Assembly (NCBI RefSeq): GCF_900240335.1
Contig: NZ_LT964979.1
Location: 186,001-250,000 of the forward strand
Direction: 5' to 3'
Length of the DNA stretch: 64,000 nucleotides
Origin: Flavimobilis massiliensis
GTDB lineage: Bacteria; Actinomycetota; Actinomycetes; Actinomycetales; Cellulomonadaceae
This document shows, piece by piece, positions 26,130 through 33,857 of the stretch. Below the pieces are notes generated by a model that saw only the letters and a list, made by a program, of their open reading frames with translations, had not been told where the DNA came from and searched no databases. The translations under genes and the position numbers were made by a program. Numbering within the stretch: the first letter of the stretch is position 1; every line of letters starts with the position of its first letter.

Positions 26130-26717
26130 TCAGCGACGGAACGTCGCCGCGTCGCGCAGGGCTGCGGCGGTCCCAGCGCCGAGTCGGCTCTCGAGCGCGA
26201 GGAGGACCCGGAGGACCTCGATGAGGGCTTCCGTCCGTGCGGTGTCCGCGCGACCGACGGCGTCGAGGGGCGTGGGCGAAGTGGCGACGGTGGACGGGCG
26301 GTCGGGGGCCGTGCCGCGGATCCGGGCCGCCGCGAGGATCCTGTCGCCGACATCGTCGACGGCCGCTGCGCCCAGCATGCCTGCGGGGGACGACGCGCCG
26401 TCGAGCACCGTGACCCGTGCGGTGACCGTCGGGGACCAACCGTCGGGGGTCGAGGCCCGCCGCACCCGTGCGTCGTAGTGGCCGACGGCCGTGTGCCGGG
26501 GTCCCCTGAGCCTGCTGACGAGCCGGGTGCCGCTCGGGACGGGGTACTCCGACCAGGGTTCCGAGGTGCCGGACGGGCGCAGCGCGACGACGGACGCGCG
26601 CGACCCGAGGAGCCGGCCGAGCAGGCCGGGCCTGCCGCGCTCCCACGTCACCGTGACGGTTTGCGTCTGGCCGAGCTGCTCGATAGTGAGCCGGGTGACG
26701 CTGGGACGTCGGGGCAC
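26130..26717 (-). CDS. Hypothetical protein
   Basis: A 195-residue protein if it starts at GTG 26717, which follows GAAGG and gives VPRRPSVTRLTIEQLGQTQT. The first 110 residues are beta-rich with many valines and arginines; the last 70 are helical (DVGDRILAAARI, EALIEVLRVLLALESRLG). No family is recognised. The frame is open upstream to 26876 through a hexanucleotide repeat that would encode alternating Leu-Ala; that longer start is less likely. Confidence 0.55.
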   Translation of the reverse strand: MPRRPSVTRLTIEQLGQTQTVTVTWERGRPGLLGRLLGSRASVVALRPSGTSEPWSEYPVPSGTRLVSRLRGPRHTAVGHYDARVRRASTPDGWSPTVTARVTVLDGASSPAGMLGAAAVDDVGDRILAAARIRGTAPDRPSTVATSPTPLDAVGRADTARTEALIEVLRVLLALESRLGAGTAAALRDAATFRR

Positions 26718-27164
26718 GGGGCACCTTCCGGTGGTGGGGGATATCGACGCCGACGCTAGCGCGGATCCTGTTGCGGGTCTCCCTTCGTCCAAGGCCAAGG
26801 CCAAGGCCAAGGCCAAGGCCAAGGCCAGGGCCCTGGCCAGGTCCACGGGCAGGGGCGCGAGCCTCGTCAGACCCACGGCCGACGCACCCGCACCGCCCCT
26901 CGGACGGAGCAGTAAGCAAGGTCACTCGCACGTCGACGCACGGGTCCGCGCAGCGGTGTAGGTTCGCGACCTCGCACGACACGTGTCTCTCCATGCCGTC
27001 GGGACCCGGGACCCGGGACCACAGTCCGCTGGGCCCGTGACCGTCGCGCTCGATCCCGACGGTGTGCGGGGAGAACGCGACGTCATCGTCGACCTCGGCA
27101 CGGAAGCGACAGTCCGCGCGCCGCCGCAGCACCCAGCAGACGTCACGACACGAACGGCCCGCAC
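26718..27164. other. 447-base region without a supported gene
   Basis: The gap between the hypothetical gene (minus strand) and the second MFS gene (plus strand). It holds the AAGGCC repeat, a perfect 16-bp palindrome GGCCAGGGCCCTGGCC (26823-26838), and two open frames (minus strand from 27132, plus strand from 26983) that have plausible codon use but no ribosome sites or recognisable products. The MFS promoter must lie here; I could not identify it. Confidence 0.5.
26791..26826. repeat. Hexanucleotide repeat, six AAGGCC units
   Basis: Six perfect tandem copies of AAGGCC, followed by degenerate units, about 75 bases upstream of the hypothetical gene start on the minus strand. Unit number could vary by slippage. 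Confidence 0.9.
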
Positions 27165-28409
27165 ATGTACTCCCTGCTCCTCGCGCTTATCTACGTCGCG
27201 TTCGTCAGCCTTGGACTGCCTGACTCTCTCGTCGGGGCGGGCTGGCCGGTCATGCACGGCGACCTCGGCGTACCCCTCGGCTCTGCCGGCATCCTCACGA
27301 TGATCATCGCGGGCGGCACGATCGTCTCGAGCCTCCTGTCCGAACGCCTCACGCGCCGGCTCGGCGTCGGCCTCGTCACGGCGGTGAGCGTTGGAATGAC
27401 CGCAGCGGCGCTCTTCGGGTTCTCGACGGCCGACGCGTTCTGGGTCGTGTGCGTGTGGGCGCTCCCGTACGGGCTTGGCGCCGGAGCCGTCGACGCTGCG
27501 CTCAACAACTACGTCGCGCTCCACTACGCAGCCCGTCACATGAACTGGCTGCACAGCTTCTGGGGCGTCGGCGCGTCGATCAGCCCGTTCATCATGAGCC
27601 ACGCGATCAGTGCTGGCCTCGGCTGGGCGAGCGCCTACCGGAGCGTCGGCATCATCCAGGCCGCGCTCACCGTCGTCCTGCTGCTGAGCGTCACGCTCTG
27701 GGGGAGGGTCAACCCCGTCGCCATGGCGACGCGCACCGCCGACGAACCCCGGGACGAGCAGTCCGGCACCGAACCGACCAGGGGGCACGTCCCGCTCCGC
27801 ACGGTCCTGCGCATTCCCGGGGTGCGCCTCGTCCTTGGCGCGTTCTTCGCCTACTGCGCGCTCGAGAGCACAGCGATCCTCTGGGCGTCGACCTACCTCG
27901 TCACGTACCGCGACGTCGACGCCGGGACCGCAGCCGCGTTCGGCTCCCTTTTCCTCCTCGGCATCACTGCCGGCCGGTTCCTCGCCGGTTTCGTCGCCGA
28001 CAGGCTCGGGGACCGTGCGCTCATCCGTGGCGGCTTCCTCACGATCGCCGCAGGTGTCGTTCTCGTCGCGCTCCCAATCCCGACGGACGCCGTCGCGCTC
28101 GCCGGGCTCGTCCTCGCAGGTCTGGGCAGCGCACCCATCTACCCGGCGATCATCCACTCGACGCCCGCGAACTTCGGGCGTCACACCTCGCACGCGATCA
28201 TCGGCATCCAGATGGCGGCCGCCTACACCGGCTCGACGCTCGCCCCGCCTGTCTTCGGCGGGCTGTCCGCGCTGCTGGGGATGTGGCTGCTCCCGCTTTA
28301 CCTCGGTGCCCTCGTCCTTCTCGGGATCCTGCTCTCCGAGCGGCTCAACAAGGTCGTCGACGAGGCTACGCCGGCGCGGGACGACGCGACGCTCGACGCC
28401 GAGCGCTGA
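27165..28409 (+). CDS. MFS transporter, paralogue of the 24650 gene
   Basis: A 414-residue, 12-helix transporter that aligns with the protein at 24650 over its whole length, with most residues identical; the main difference is a shorter central loop (MATRTADEPRDEQSGTEPTRG). Codon choice differs at many third positions, so the duplication is not recent. The CelR-like operator of the first copy is not repeated upstream. It is convergent with the acetyltransferase at 28453. Confidence 0.87.
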   Translation: MYSLLLALIYVAFVSLGLPDSLVGAGWPVMHGDLGVPLGSAGILTMIIAGGTIVSSLLSERLTRRLGVGLVTAVSVGMTAAALFGFSTADAFWVVCVWALPYGLGAGAVDAALNNYVALHYAARHMNWLHSFWGVGASISPFIMSHAISAGLGWASAYRSVGIIQAALTVVLLLSVTLWGRVNPVAMATRTADEPRDEQSGTEPTRGHVPLRTVLRIPGVRLVLGAFFAYCALESTAILWASTYLVTYRDVDAGTAAAFGSLFLLGITAGRFLAGFVADRLGDRALIRGGFLTIAAGVVLVALPIPTDAVALAGLVLAGLGSAPIYPAIIHSTPANFGRHTSHAIIGIQMAAAYTGSTLAPPVFGGLSALLGMWLLPLYLGALVLLGILLSERLNKVVDEATPARDDATLDAER

Positions 28410-28452
28410 GCGGACGATCGGGCAAGACCGGCACGCTGCGAGCAGTGCGGGC

Positions 28453-28953
28453 TCAGCGGGTGGCGAGCCTCGCGAGCGCGTCGCCCGTGACGCGCTGCGT
28501 CGTCGACTCGTCCATGCCGACCGCGCCGAGTGACCGGTAGAACGCGATCGACGGCGCGTTCCAGTCGAGGACCGTCCACTCGAACCGGGGGAAGCCCCGC
28601 TCGACGCACACGGCTGCGAGGGTCTGCACGAGCGCACGGCCGTAGCCGCGTCCGCGGAACGCGTCGTCGACCCAGAGGTCCTCGAGCCACATGCCCTGCT
28701 CGCCCGTCCACGTCGAGTACGTCGTGAACCACAGGGCGATCGCCACGACGTCGCCGTCGACCTCGACGACGTGCGTGAACGCTGCGGGCCGCTCGCCGAA
28801 GAGCGTCTCCGTGAGGCGTTCGACGGTGTTGACGACCGCGTCCGGCTCCTTCACGTAAGCGGCGAGCGCCTGGATGCAGCGGAGGATAGCGGGCTCGTCA
28901 CCGGGGCGGGCCTCGCGGACGAGGGCGCCGTCGGAGAGGGTGGACGCAGGCAT
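28453..28953 (-). CDS. GNAT family N-acetyltransferase
   Basis: A 166-residue acetyltransferase. REARPGDEPAILRCIQALA is the usual GNAT N-terminal strand-helix, VVEVDGDVVAIALWF the central strands, LEDLWVDDAFRGRGYGRALV the acetyl-CoA motif A (RGRGYG), and WTVLDWNAPSIAFYRSLGA motif B. The sequence resembles the diamine acetyltransferase type (LEDLWV, WNAPSIAFY), so a polyamine or small-amine substrate is possible. The ATG at 28953 follows GGAG; the upstream extension lacks family similarity. Confidence 0.9.
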   Translation of the reverse strand: MPASTLSDGALVREARPGDEPAILRCIQALAAYVKEPDAVVNTVERLTETLFGERPAAFTHVVEVDGDVVAIALWFTTYSTWTGEQGMWLEDLWVDDAFRGRGYGRALVQTLAAVCVERGFPRFEWTVLDWNAPSIAFYRSLGAVGMDESTTQRVTGDALARLATR

Positions 28954-29145
28954 GCGGGGCTCCGGGGGAGAGGATCGGGGACAGTTCGATCCTACGGCGC
29001 GGTTGTGCCAGTGGAGTGTCAAGGTTGTGCCAGGGAAATCCCAGGAACAAGTTGCAGAGTGGTGGTCAGCGAGGCCCCGGCCCGTCGGGTGGAGCATCCC
29101 CGACGGGTCGGGCAACCTCGCGGCAACGTGAGCGAGGCTGGCGCC

Positions 29146-29709
29146 CTATCGGCGTCGAAGCTGCGAGCGGCCTCGGAGACGGCTGCGCAGCACAGCGAGC
29201 GACGTGGGTGTTCCATCCTGGACGACGTGCCAGAAGAGCCAGCCGTTGCGCTGGTAGCCCACGGCAGCAGTTGCAGCCGCGGACGGCCCCGGATGGGTCG
29301 TTCCCTGACGGACCACAGACCCTGCGGCAGTGACGACAGCGCGCTCGTCGGCCGCGTCGTTCGGTCCGCGCAGCTCCTCGCCCGCGGTGAGGACACCTGC
29401 GCTCAGCATCCAGACGAGATCGGGATCGACCGACGGCTCAGCAGGAGCGCTGGCCAGGAGGTCGTCGGCCGGGGGGACGTCCTCGCGCAGGGGCGGCGCC
29501 GGCGTCGGGACCGTCGGCGGCACGACCTCGTCGGCGTTCGCTGGTGCGGACGGACCCACGAGTCGCGCGAGCGCGGCCTCGAGAACATGGCGATGCAACG
29601 ACGGCACGACGTTCTTGTCGAGGTCCTTGAGCAGCTCGTCGGCGTGATGGGCCACCGTCCTGCGCTGCTTGTCGCTGAGCGACGCGTCGAACGTGGGAAG
29701 AACCGTCAT
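29146..29709 (-). CDS. Hypothetical protein
   Basis: A 187-residue protein starting MTVLPTFDASLSDKQRRTVA after AGGGGC. Residues 1-50 are helical and charged, then a Pro-rich linker, then a small domain with LVWMLSAGVLTAGEELRG. The last 60 residues include VGYQRNGWLFWHVVQDG and a basic tail. No family recognised. It lies between the acetyltransferase and the small-gene operon, all on the minus strand. Confidence 0.5.
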   Translation of the reverse strand: MTVLPTFDASLSDKQRRTVAHHADELLKDLDKNVVPSLHRHVLEAALARLVGPSAPANADEVVPPTVPTPAPPLREDVPPADDLLASAPAEPSVDPDLVWMLSAGVLTAGEELRGPNDAADERAVVTAAGSVVRQGTTHPGPSAAATAAVGYQRNGWLFWHVVQDGTPTSLAVLRSRLRGRSQLRRR

Positions 29710-29839
29710 TGTTGCCCCTGTCGCTCTGTGCTCGTCGTGAGTCCTCGACGGTCACGACGCGGTGCCGCGTCGTGCCAGTGCGTCCCCGTTCCACGGTGAT
29801 CATTGGCGCAGCGCAGCGAAAGGATGAGCCGTCGCGGCC

Positions 29840-29968
29840 TCAGAGGCGTACGGCTAGCGCGAGCCTACCTCGGACGGACTGGTGGGATCGTCGAGATCGT
29901 CCACTTGCATGGTGCGCGAGCGGGATCGCCTCGGGATCGGTGTCGGGGACGCCAGGTGCCTCAGTCAT
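29840..29968 (-). CDS. Possible small protein at operon end
   Basis: A 42-codon frame beginning MTEAPGVPDTDPEAIPLAHH whose ATG overlaps the stop of the zinc-ribbon gene (ATGA). The C-terminal half is Arg-rich and could be non-coding. Supported only by the overlap. Confidence 0.3.
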   Translation of the reverse strand: MTEAPGVPDTDPEAIPLAHHASGRSRRSHQSVRGRLALAVRL

Positions 29969-30093
29969 CGCTGGACCTCCGTCACAGGCTCGCCGCACAC
30001 GTCGCACTGCAGGACGTCGACGCTCTCGGTCAGCGTCTCGCCGTAGTTGCCGCAGAACTCGCACACCCAGGCTACGAGGTGTTCTGGCCTCAT
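29965..30093 (-). CDS. Small zinc-ribbon protein
   Basis: A 42-residue protein with two CxxC pairs, WVCEFCGNYG and LQCDVCGEPV, a minimal zinc ribbon. Its ATG overlaps the stop of the 213-residue gene. It is the third member of the operon transcribed leftward from the DNA-damage-type promoter at 31288-31309. Confidence 0.65.
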   Translation of the reverse strand: MRPEHLVAWVCEFCGNYGETLTESVDVLQCDVCGEPVTEVQR

Positions 30094-30731
30094 GCGGGGA
30101 CCTCCGGTCCGTCGTAGGTCGATGACCAGCCGCGCAGCACGCTGTGGAGGTAGGCACGCCGGCCGTCGGGAGGATCGCCGAGGCGCGATCCGAGGTCGTC
30201 GGCGACGGCCGCGAGCGACTTGCGGGACTCGCCGGTGGCGAGCTCGCCGAGCAGCGCGAGCATGAGGTCGCTCGCGGGCCATGCCTCGACGATGCTGCGC
30301 GCCTTGCCAAACTTGTGCCGGAGAAACCGGTCGGAGAAGATCCACGACGTCATGTGGACCGGGGTGCGGTCCGTCTGCGTGAGCAACCGGCAGGCGCGCC
30401 GCACGGACTCGCTGGGCGGGTGGAACCGCGGGCCCGGGCCGCCGAGCGCCGGGATGAGCGCTTCCGCGTCGTCCTCCTCGACGATCTGCAGGAGCACGCA
30501 CGAGGAGGCGTACCACTCGGGCGAGACGATGCTCGTCGTCGCCGCGACGCCGTCGACGAACGCGGTGAGCGCGCTCGCGAACGCGACGGGGTCGTCGTCC
30601 TCCTCGAGACTCACCCGGTGCATATAGACGGTCGCCGGCGCTCCTGTGAGCTCGTCGAGGTACGGGTGGACCGCGACCTGGACGAGCCGGTCGCCGGGTT
30701 CGAGCGCTAGACGTTTGGCAAGGAGTCCCAT
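30090..30731 (-). CDS. Hypothetical protein, second gene of damage-type operon
   Basis: A 213-residue soluble protein, MGLLAKRLALEPGDRLVQVA. It has alternating strand and helix segments: ATVYMHRVSLEEDDDPVAFA, then a central part with several tryptophans (SPEWYASSC, HMTSWIFSDRFLRHKFGKAR). No recognised family or catalytic motif. Its start shares one base with the stop of the first gene (TGATG), so translation is coupled. Confidence 0.65.
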   Translation of the reverse strand: MGLLAKRLALEPGDRLVQVAVHPYLDELTGAPATVYMHRVSLEEDDDPVAFASALTAFVDGVAATTSIVSPEWYASSCVLLQIVEEDDAEALIPALGGPGPRFHPPSESVRRACRLLTQTDRTPVHMTSWIFSDRFLRHKFGKARSIVEAWPASDLMLALLGELATGESRKSLAAVADDLGSRLGDPPDGRRAYLHSVLRGWSSTYDGPEVPA

Positions 30732-31198
30732 CAGGCCTCCTCGTCGACCGGCGCGTGGAGGGCCTCGACCCATGACGTGAGCTGGTGGGAGGCGGAGATG
30801 AGGCTCGCGCGCTGGACCTCGAACGCGAGCCCGTCGTGCTCCGGGACGTGCGCGTCGAGGGCCTCAACGACCGAGCACTCGACGGTGACGTCAAGATCTG
30901 TCGAGGCGACGAACGCGACGGTGATGCCCCCCTCGGGGATCTCGACCGCCGGCACCGTGACCTCGGGGTGCTGGTCGGCTGCAGCCCTGAGGTAGGCCTC
31001 CGCAAGGCGGGTGAGCCCGGCCGTCGGGATCCTGCGTGAGAGGTAGCAGACGAGCCTGTCGGGGGAGAGCATCTCGATGTCGACGAGCAGTCTCCCCTCC
31101 GGGCCTGTCGGCCTGCTCCACGGGTCCGGCACGGGGACGAGCCCGAAGGCTGCTCCCGCTGGCGAGACGAGTCGCCCTGTCATTCCGACGTCACCCAT
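30731..31198 (-). CDS. Hypothetical protein, first gene of damage-type operon
   Basis: A 155-residue protein beginning MGDVGMTGRLVSPAGAAFGL, with AGGGAG before the ATG. It has a DIEMLSPDRLVCYLSRRIPTAG core and an amphipathic middle helix (LTRLAEAYLRAAADQHPE). No family recognised. Its promoter (31288-31309) is an exact match to the RecA-independent DNA-damage motif, giving a leader of about 80 bases. Confidence 0.65.
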   Translation of the reverse strand: MGDVGMTGRLVSPAGAAFGLVPVPDPWSRPTGPEGRLLVDIEMLSPDRLVCYLSRRIPTAGLTRLAEAYLRAAADQHPEVTVPAVEIPEGGITVAFVASTDLDVTVECSVVEALDAHVPEHDGLAFEVQRASLISASHQLTSWVEALHAPVDEEA

Positions 31199-31287
31199 GT
31201 CTGGCTCCCTGAGGGTTGTGCGTGACGGTGGTCCCCGGCGCCGGGTCCCTGTTCCGACGCCGTGGATCTCCCACCGTGGTGCTGCCG

Positions 31288-31309
31288 ACGCTATCGGCAG
31301 CCACCGACA
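31288..31309 (-). promoter_or_regulatory. PafBC-type DNA-damage promoter, leftward
   Basis: On the minus strand TGTCGGTG, eight bases, then TAGCGT: an exact match to the TGTCRGTG-N8-TANNNT element known as RecA-NDp and recognised with PafBC in mycobacteria. It drives the operon at 31198. Confidence 0.8.
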
Positions 31310-31382
31310 TTCGGTCACGGGAGACGGGAAGCTCACCCGGCTCGAGGGGAACTCGCACCACCGCCGCAGGCTGGCCCGTGAA

Positions 31383-31404
31383 TGTCGGTGGCTGCCGCTA
31401 CGTT
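31383..31404 (+). promoter_or_regulatory. PafBC-type DNA-damage promoter, rightward
   Basis: TGTCGGTG-GCTGCCGC-TACGTT, an exact match to TGTCRGTG-N8-TANNNT. Transcription would start near 31411, about 73 bases before the gene at 31484. It is back to back with the leftward copy. Confidence 0.82.
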
Positions 31405-31432
31405 CGTCGTGAGGGCTCAGGGACTCTCGCCG

Positions 31433-31458
31433 GCTGGGCCGCGGCAGCGCGGCCCGGC
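31433..31458 (+). ncRNA. Conserved leader hairpin, copy A
   Basis: An 11-bp hairpin (31433-31443 with 31448-31458, GCAG loop) in the 5' leader of the gene at 31484. The same hairpin follows the promoter at 32987, with a C-G pair here replaced by T-A there and a T-G pair here replaced by C-G. Pairing is thus preserved despite base changes. Confidence 0.55.
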
Positions 31459-31483
31459 CGGGCCGGGAACGGGGAGGTCGACG

Positions 31484-31891
31484 ATGAGCAGCACCGACGC
31501 GAGTGAGCGGCCTGAGCCCGTCCTGCCGTGGGACGAGACAGGCGAGTGCCCCGTCTGCGAGGCGGCCGGCGCCGTCTATCGGTACGCATACGGCCTGGTC
31601 GTCCCGCCCGGCGGCATGTCCCTCGAGGACTACGGGCTGGTGCTCGAGCGGCAGCGGGTCGTTCTCGCAGGCTGCGACGTTCGGCCTGGTGTCGCGTACG
31701 TCTGCCGTGCCTGTGGCTCGACGTTCGACGACCGTGGACTCTTCGTCGACGAGCAGCCGAGCCACCCCGGGCAGGTCGGCGCGGCTCGCGCGCGGCCGCC
31801 TGCGTCGCCGGGCCCGGACGGTGCTGGTGCCCCGGGTGTGGTCCGACGCGTCGTCTCGCGTCGTTCAGTGCGCAGCCGCCGACGCGGCTGA
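31484..31891 (+). CDS. Zinc-ribbon protein under a damage-type promoter
   Basis: A 135-residue protein with CPVC (near residue 20) and CRAC (near 75) forming a split zinc ribbon around AVYRYAYGLVVPPGGMSLED. The C-terminal 45 residues are Arg/Pro-rich and possibly disordered. The ATG follows GGGGAGG; the frame is open upstream into the promoter, but a start there is excluded because it would lie within the -35 element. Function unknown. Confidence 0.65.
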   Translation: MSSTDASERPEPVLPWDETGECPVCEAAGAVYRYAYGLVVPPGGMSLEDYGLVLERQRVVLAGCDVRPGVAYVCRACGSTFDDRGLFVDEQPSHPGQVGAARARPPASPGPDGAGAPGVVRRVVSRRSVRSRRRG

Positions 31892-32070
31892 GACGTCGCG
31901 GACTCCTGCCGCCGCATCACGCGTGCGGATGCGCCGGCGTGCGGAGTCGGCGCGGAGCCCACAGCGTGGGAACTCGTGTCACACCGCGTCGGCTGCCCAC
32001 AGGAAGGGTGCAAAAGCAGGTTGTCCACAGGCGCCCTGCAGCGGCCGGTCCGGCACCATATGTTCCGGGG

Positions 32071-32892
32071 ATGAGCTCGCCCACACCGCCGTCGAACCCG
32101 CCCGTCGTCCAGCCGCCACCTCTCGGTCCTCCGGCTCCTCCGAGCGACCCGAACCCGCAGCTCGCACCGCCCACGCCACTCGCACCGCCCACGTCGCCTG
32201 CGCCTGCACCAACAGCGCCGCCAGCGCTCGCTCCAGGGATACCGCCGACGGCGAACGACTGGCTGAACGGCGCGCCGGGCCTCCCGGCCCCGCACCCGGG
32301 ACGGACCCGCCTGCAGCGCCTTGCCGTCGCGACCGTCGTCCTCTTCGTGCTTGCGGGCATCATCGTCGCGCTCACCCTGCTCAACCGGCCGCGGACGGCG
32401 ACCGTCGGGTCGGACTCCGCCACAGAGCGACTCGCTGACGCGTCGGTGACGACGCGCGCGATGACGCTCATCGACACAATCGTCACTGCGAACGGTCGGG
32501 GTGACGCGAGCGCGACGTGCGATCTCGTGACGCACCGGCTCGCGCTCTACCTCAGCGGCTTCACGACGACGTGCGAGGACACCGTCGACTGGTGGTGGCT
32601 CGACAAGGAACCAGCGTTCGCGCCGATCGACGTGCAACCCGGCGACGTCCGTGCCGATGCGCGGCACCCCGGTCTCACCATCGTGCGCGTCCCGCCCGAA
32701 CGTGCCCCGTCGGGGCCGCCCGACGGGAACGTCTACCTGCTCGTCGAGCAGGAGGGCGCGCTGCTCGTCGACGCGGTGCTCGGAGGGTGGGAGGCCCCGC
32801 TCGACGAGCTGCTGCGCGAGCAGAAGGCCAACGACGAGCTCGACAAGGACCGCCAGGACGTCGACCCGCGCCGCCCGGTTCCGACCGGCTGA
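32071..32892 (+). CDS. Pro-rich single-pass membrane protein
   Basis: A 273-residue protein with about 70 residues of Pro/Ala-rich cytoplasmic sequence, a WLNGAPGLPAPH segment and one membrane helix LAVATVVLFVLAGIIVALTLL (about 86-106). An extracytoplasmic domain of about 165 residues follows, containing two cysteines (SATCDL, TTTCED), probably a disulfide, in an NTF2-like size range. No firm family. A single DnaA-box-like TTGTCCACA lies upstream at 32021-32029, without companions. Confidence 0.7.
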   Translation: MSSPTPPSNPPVVQPPPLGPPAPPSDPNPQLAPPTPLAPPTSPAPAPTAPPALAPGIPPTANDWLNGAPGLPAPHPGRTRLQRLAVATVVLFVLAGIIVALTLLNRPRTATVGSDSATERLADASVTTRAMTLIDTIVTANGRGDASATCDLVTHRLALYLSGFTTTCEDTVDWWWLDKEPAFAPIDVQPGDVRADARHPGLTIVRVPPERAPSGPPDGNVYLLVEQEGALLVDAVLGGWEAPLDELLREQKANDELDKDRQDVDPRRPVPTG

Positions 32893-32986
32893 GCCTCGGC
32901 GCCGCCGCCGGGACCATGCCCGGGGGCGGTGACGAGCCGGTCAGGGGACAGCACCGCGACGTTGCCGCGCGGCCACCTGCCGAGGA

Positions 32987-33008
32987 TGTCGGTGGCTGCC
33001 GCTACGTT
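32987..33008 (+). promoter_or_regulatory. PafBC-type DNA-damage promoter of the HD-domain gene
   Basis: TGTCGGTG-GCTGCCGC-TACGTT, identical to the element at 31383-31404. The similarity continues for about 75 bases into the leader. Transcription would start near 33015, about 68 bases before the gene at 33083. Confidence 0.82.
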
Positions 33009-33036
33009 CCTCGTGAGGGCTCAGGGACCCTCGCCG

Positions 33037-33062
33037 GCCGGGCTGCGGTCGCGCAGCCCGGC
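33037..33062 (+). ncRNA. Conserved leader hairpin, copy B
   Basis: Perfect 11-bp hairpin (33037-33047 with 33052-33062, GTCG loop) at the same position in the leader as copy A, with compensatory pair changes relative to it. Confidence 0.55.
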
Positions 33063-33082
33063 CGAACCGACAGGAGACCCCG

Positions 33083-33823
33083 ATGAACGAACCTCTTCTC
33101 AGGCTGCGCAGCCTCACCCTGCGCGCGACCCGCACCGAGGCCGGCGGTGTCGACCTCTACGGCACGGACTACCGGGACGGCGAGGACTACGAGTACCACC
33201 ACACGATCCCGGCCGACGGCGTCGCGCAGCTGCACGCCGCGCTCGGCGGCGACCCGGACCGCGACGTCCTCGAGCTCCTGCGCATCTTTGCGCCCGTGCT
33301 CGTCGCCACAGGGGAGGGCCGCTGGCTCGAGGCGCACGACGTGCCCTTCGAGCGCTTCACGTGGGGTGTGCCCGTCTCGTCGGTCCGGGGCATCAGCCTC
33401 GTCGAGCGCGCCGGGCTCATCGCTCTGCACGCCCACGCCGGGCAGGTCGACAAGCTCGGCGTCGACTACATCGAGCACCCGCGCGCCGTCGCCGCACGGT
33501 TCGACCCCGTCGAGCAGGAGGCCGAGCACGTCGCTGCTCTCCTCCACGACGTCGTCGAGGACTCGCCGATCACGCCCGACGACCTCCGCCTCGCAGGTAT
33601 CCCCGCCGACATCGTCGACGCGGTCGTGCTCCTCACCCGCACCCCGGAGGTCGCGGCCGACGACTACTACCGCGCCATCCGCGCGAACGCCGTCGCACGC
33701 AGCGTGAAGCTCAGCGACATCGCCCACAACACCGACCCCGCGCGCACCGCGAGCCTCACGGCATCCGAGCGGGAGTGGTTCGCGCAGAAGTATGCCCACG
33801 CCCGCGCGATGCTCGGGGCGTAA
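33083..33823 (+). CDS. HD-domain hydrolase, alarmone-hydrolase-like
   Basis: A 246-residue protein. The N-terminal 95 residues are a separate beta-rich domain. The C-terminal part resembles the HD hydrolase domain of RelA/SpoT and small alarmone hydrolases: HAGQVDKLGVDYIEHP, then ALLHDVVEDSPITPDDL (the HD and ED metal-binding pairs) and VKLSDIAHNTDPART (the distal aspartate region). It probably hydrolyses a nucleotide pyrophosphate such as (p)ppGpp; the substrate is inference. CAGGAGA precedes the ATG, and the promoter is of the DNA-damage type. Confidence 0.82.
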   Translation: MNEPLLRLRSLTLRATRTEAGGVDLYGTDYRDGEDYEYHHTIPADGVAQLHAALGGDPDRDVLELLRIFAPVLVATGEGRWLEAHDVPFERFTWGVPVSSVRGISLVERAGLIALHAHAGQVDKLGVDYIEHPRAVAARFDPVEQEAEHVAALLHDVVEDSPITPDDLRLAGIPADIVDAVVLLTRTPEVAADDYYRAIRANAVARSVKLSDIAHNTDPARTASLTASEREWFAQKYAHARAMLGA

Positions 33824-33857
33824 GCAGATCCGGACTCGGCCAGGTAGGCGGGGGAGG

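Noticed and set aside
32021..32029. TTGTCCACA, a DnaA-box-like sequence
   Set aside because: A single box without a cluster, AT-rich segment or dnaA/dnaN neighbours; no origin can be claimed.
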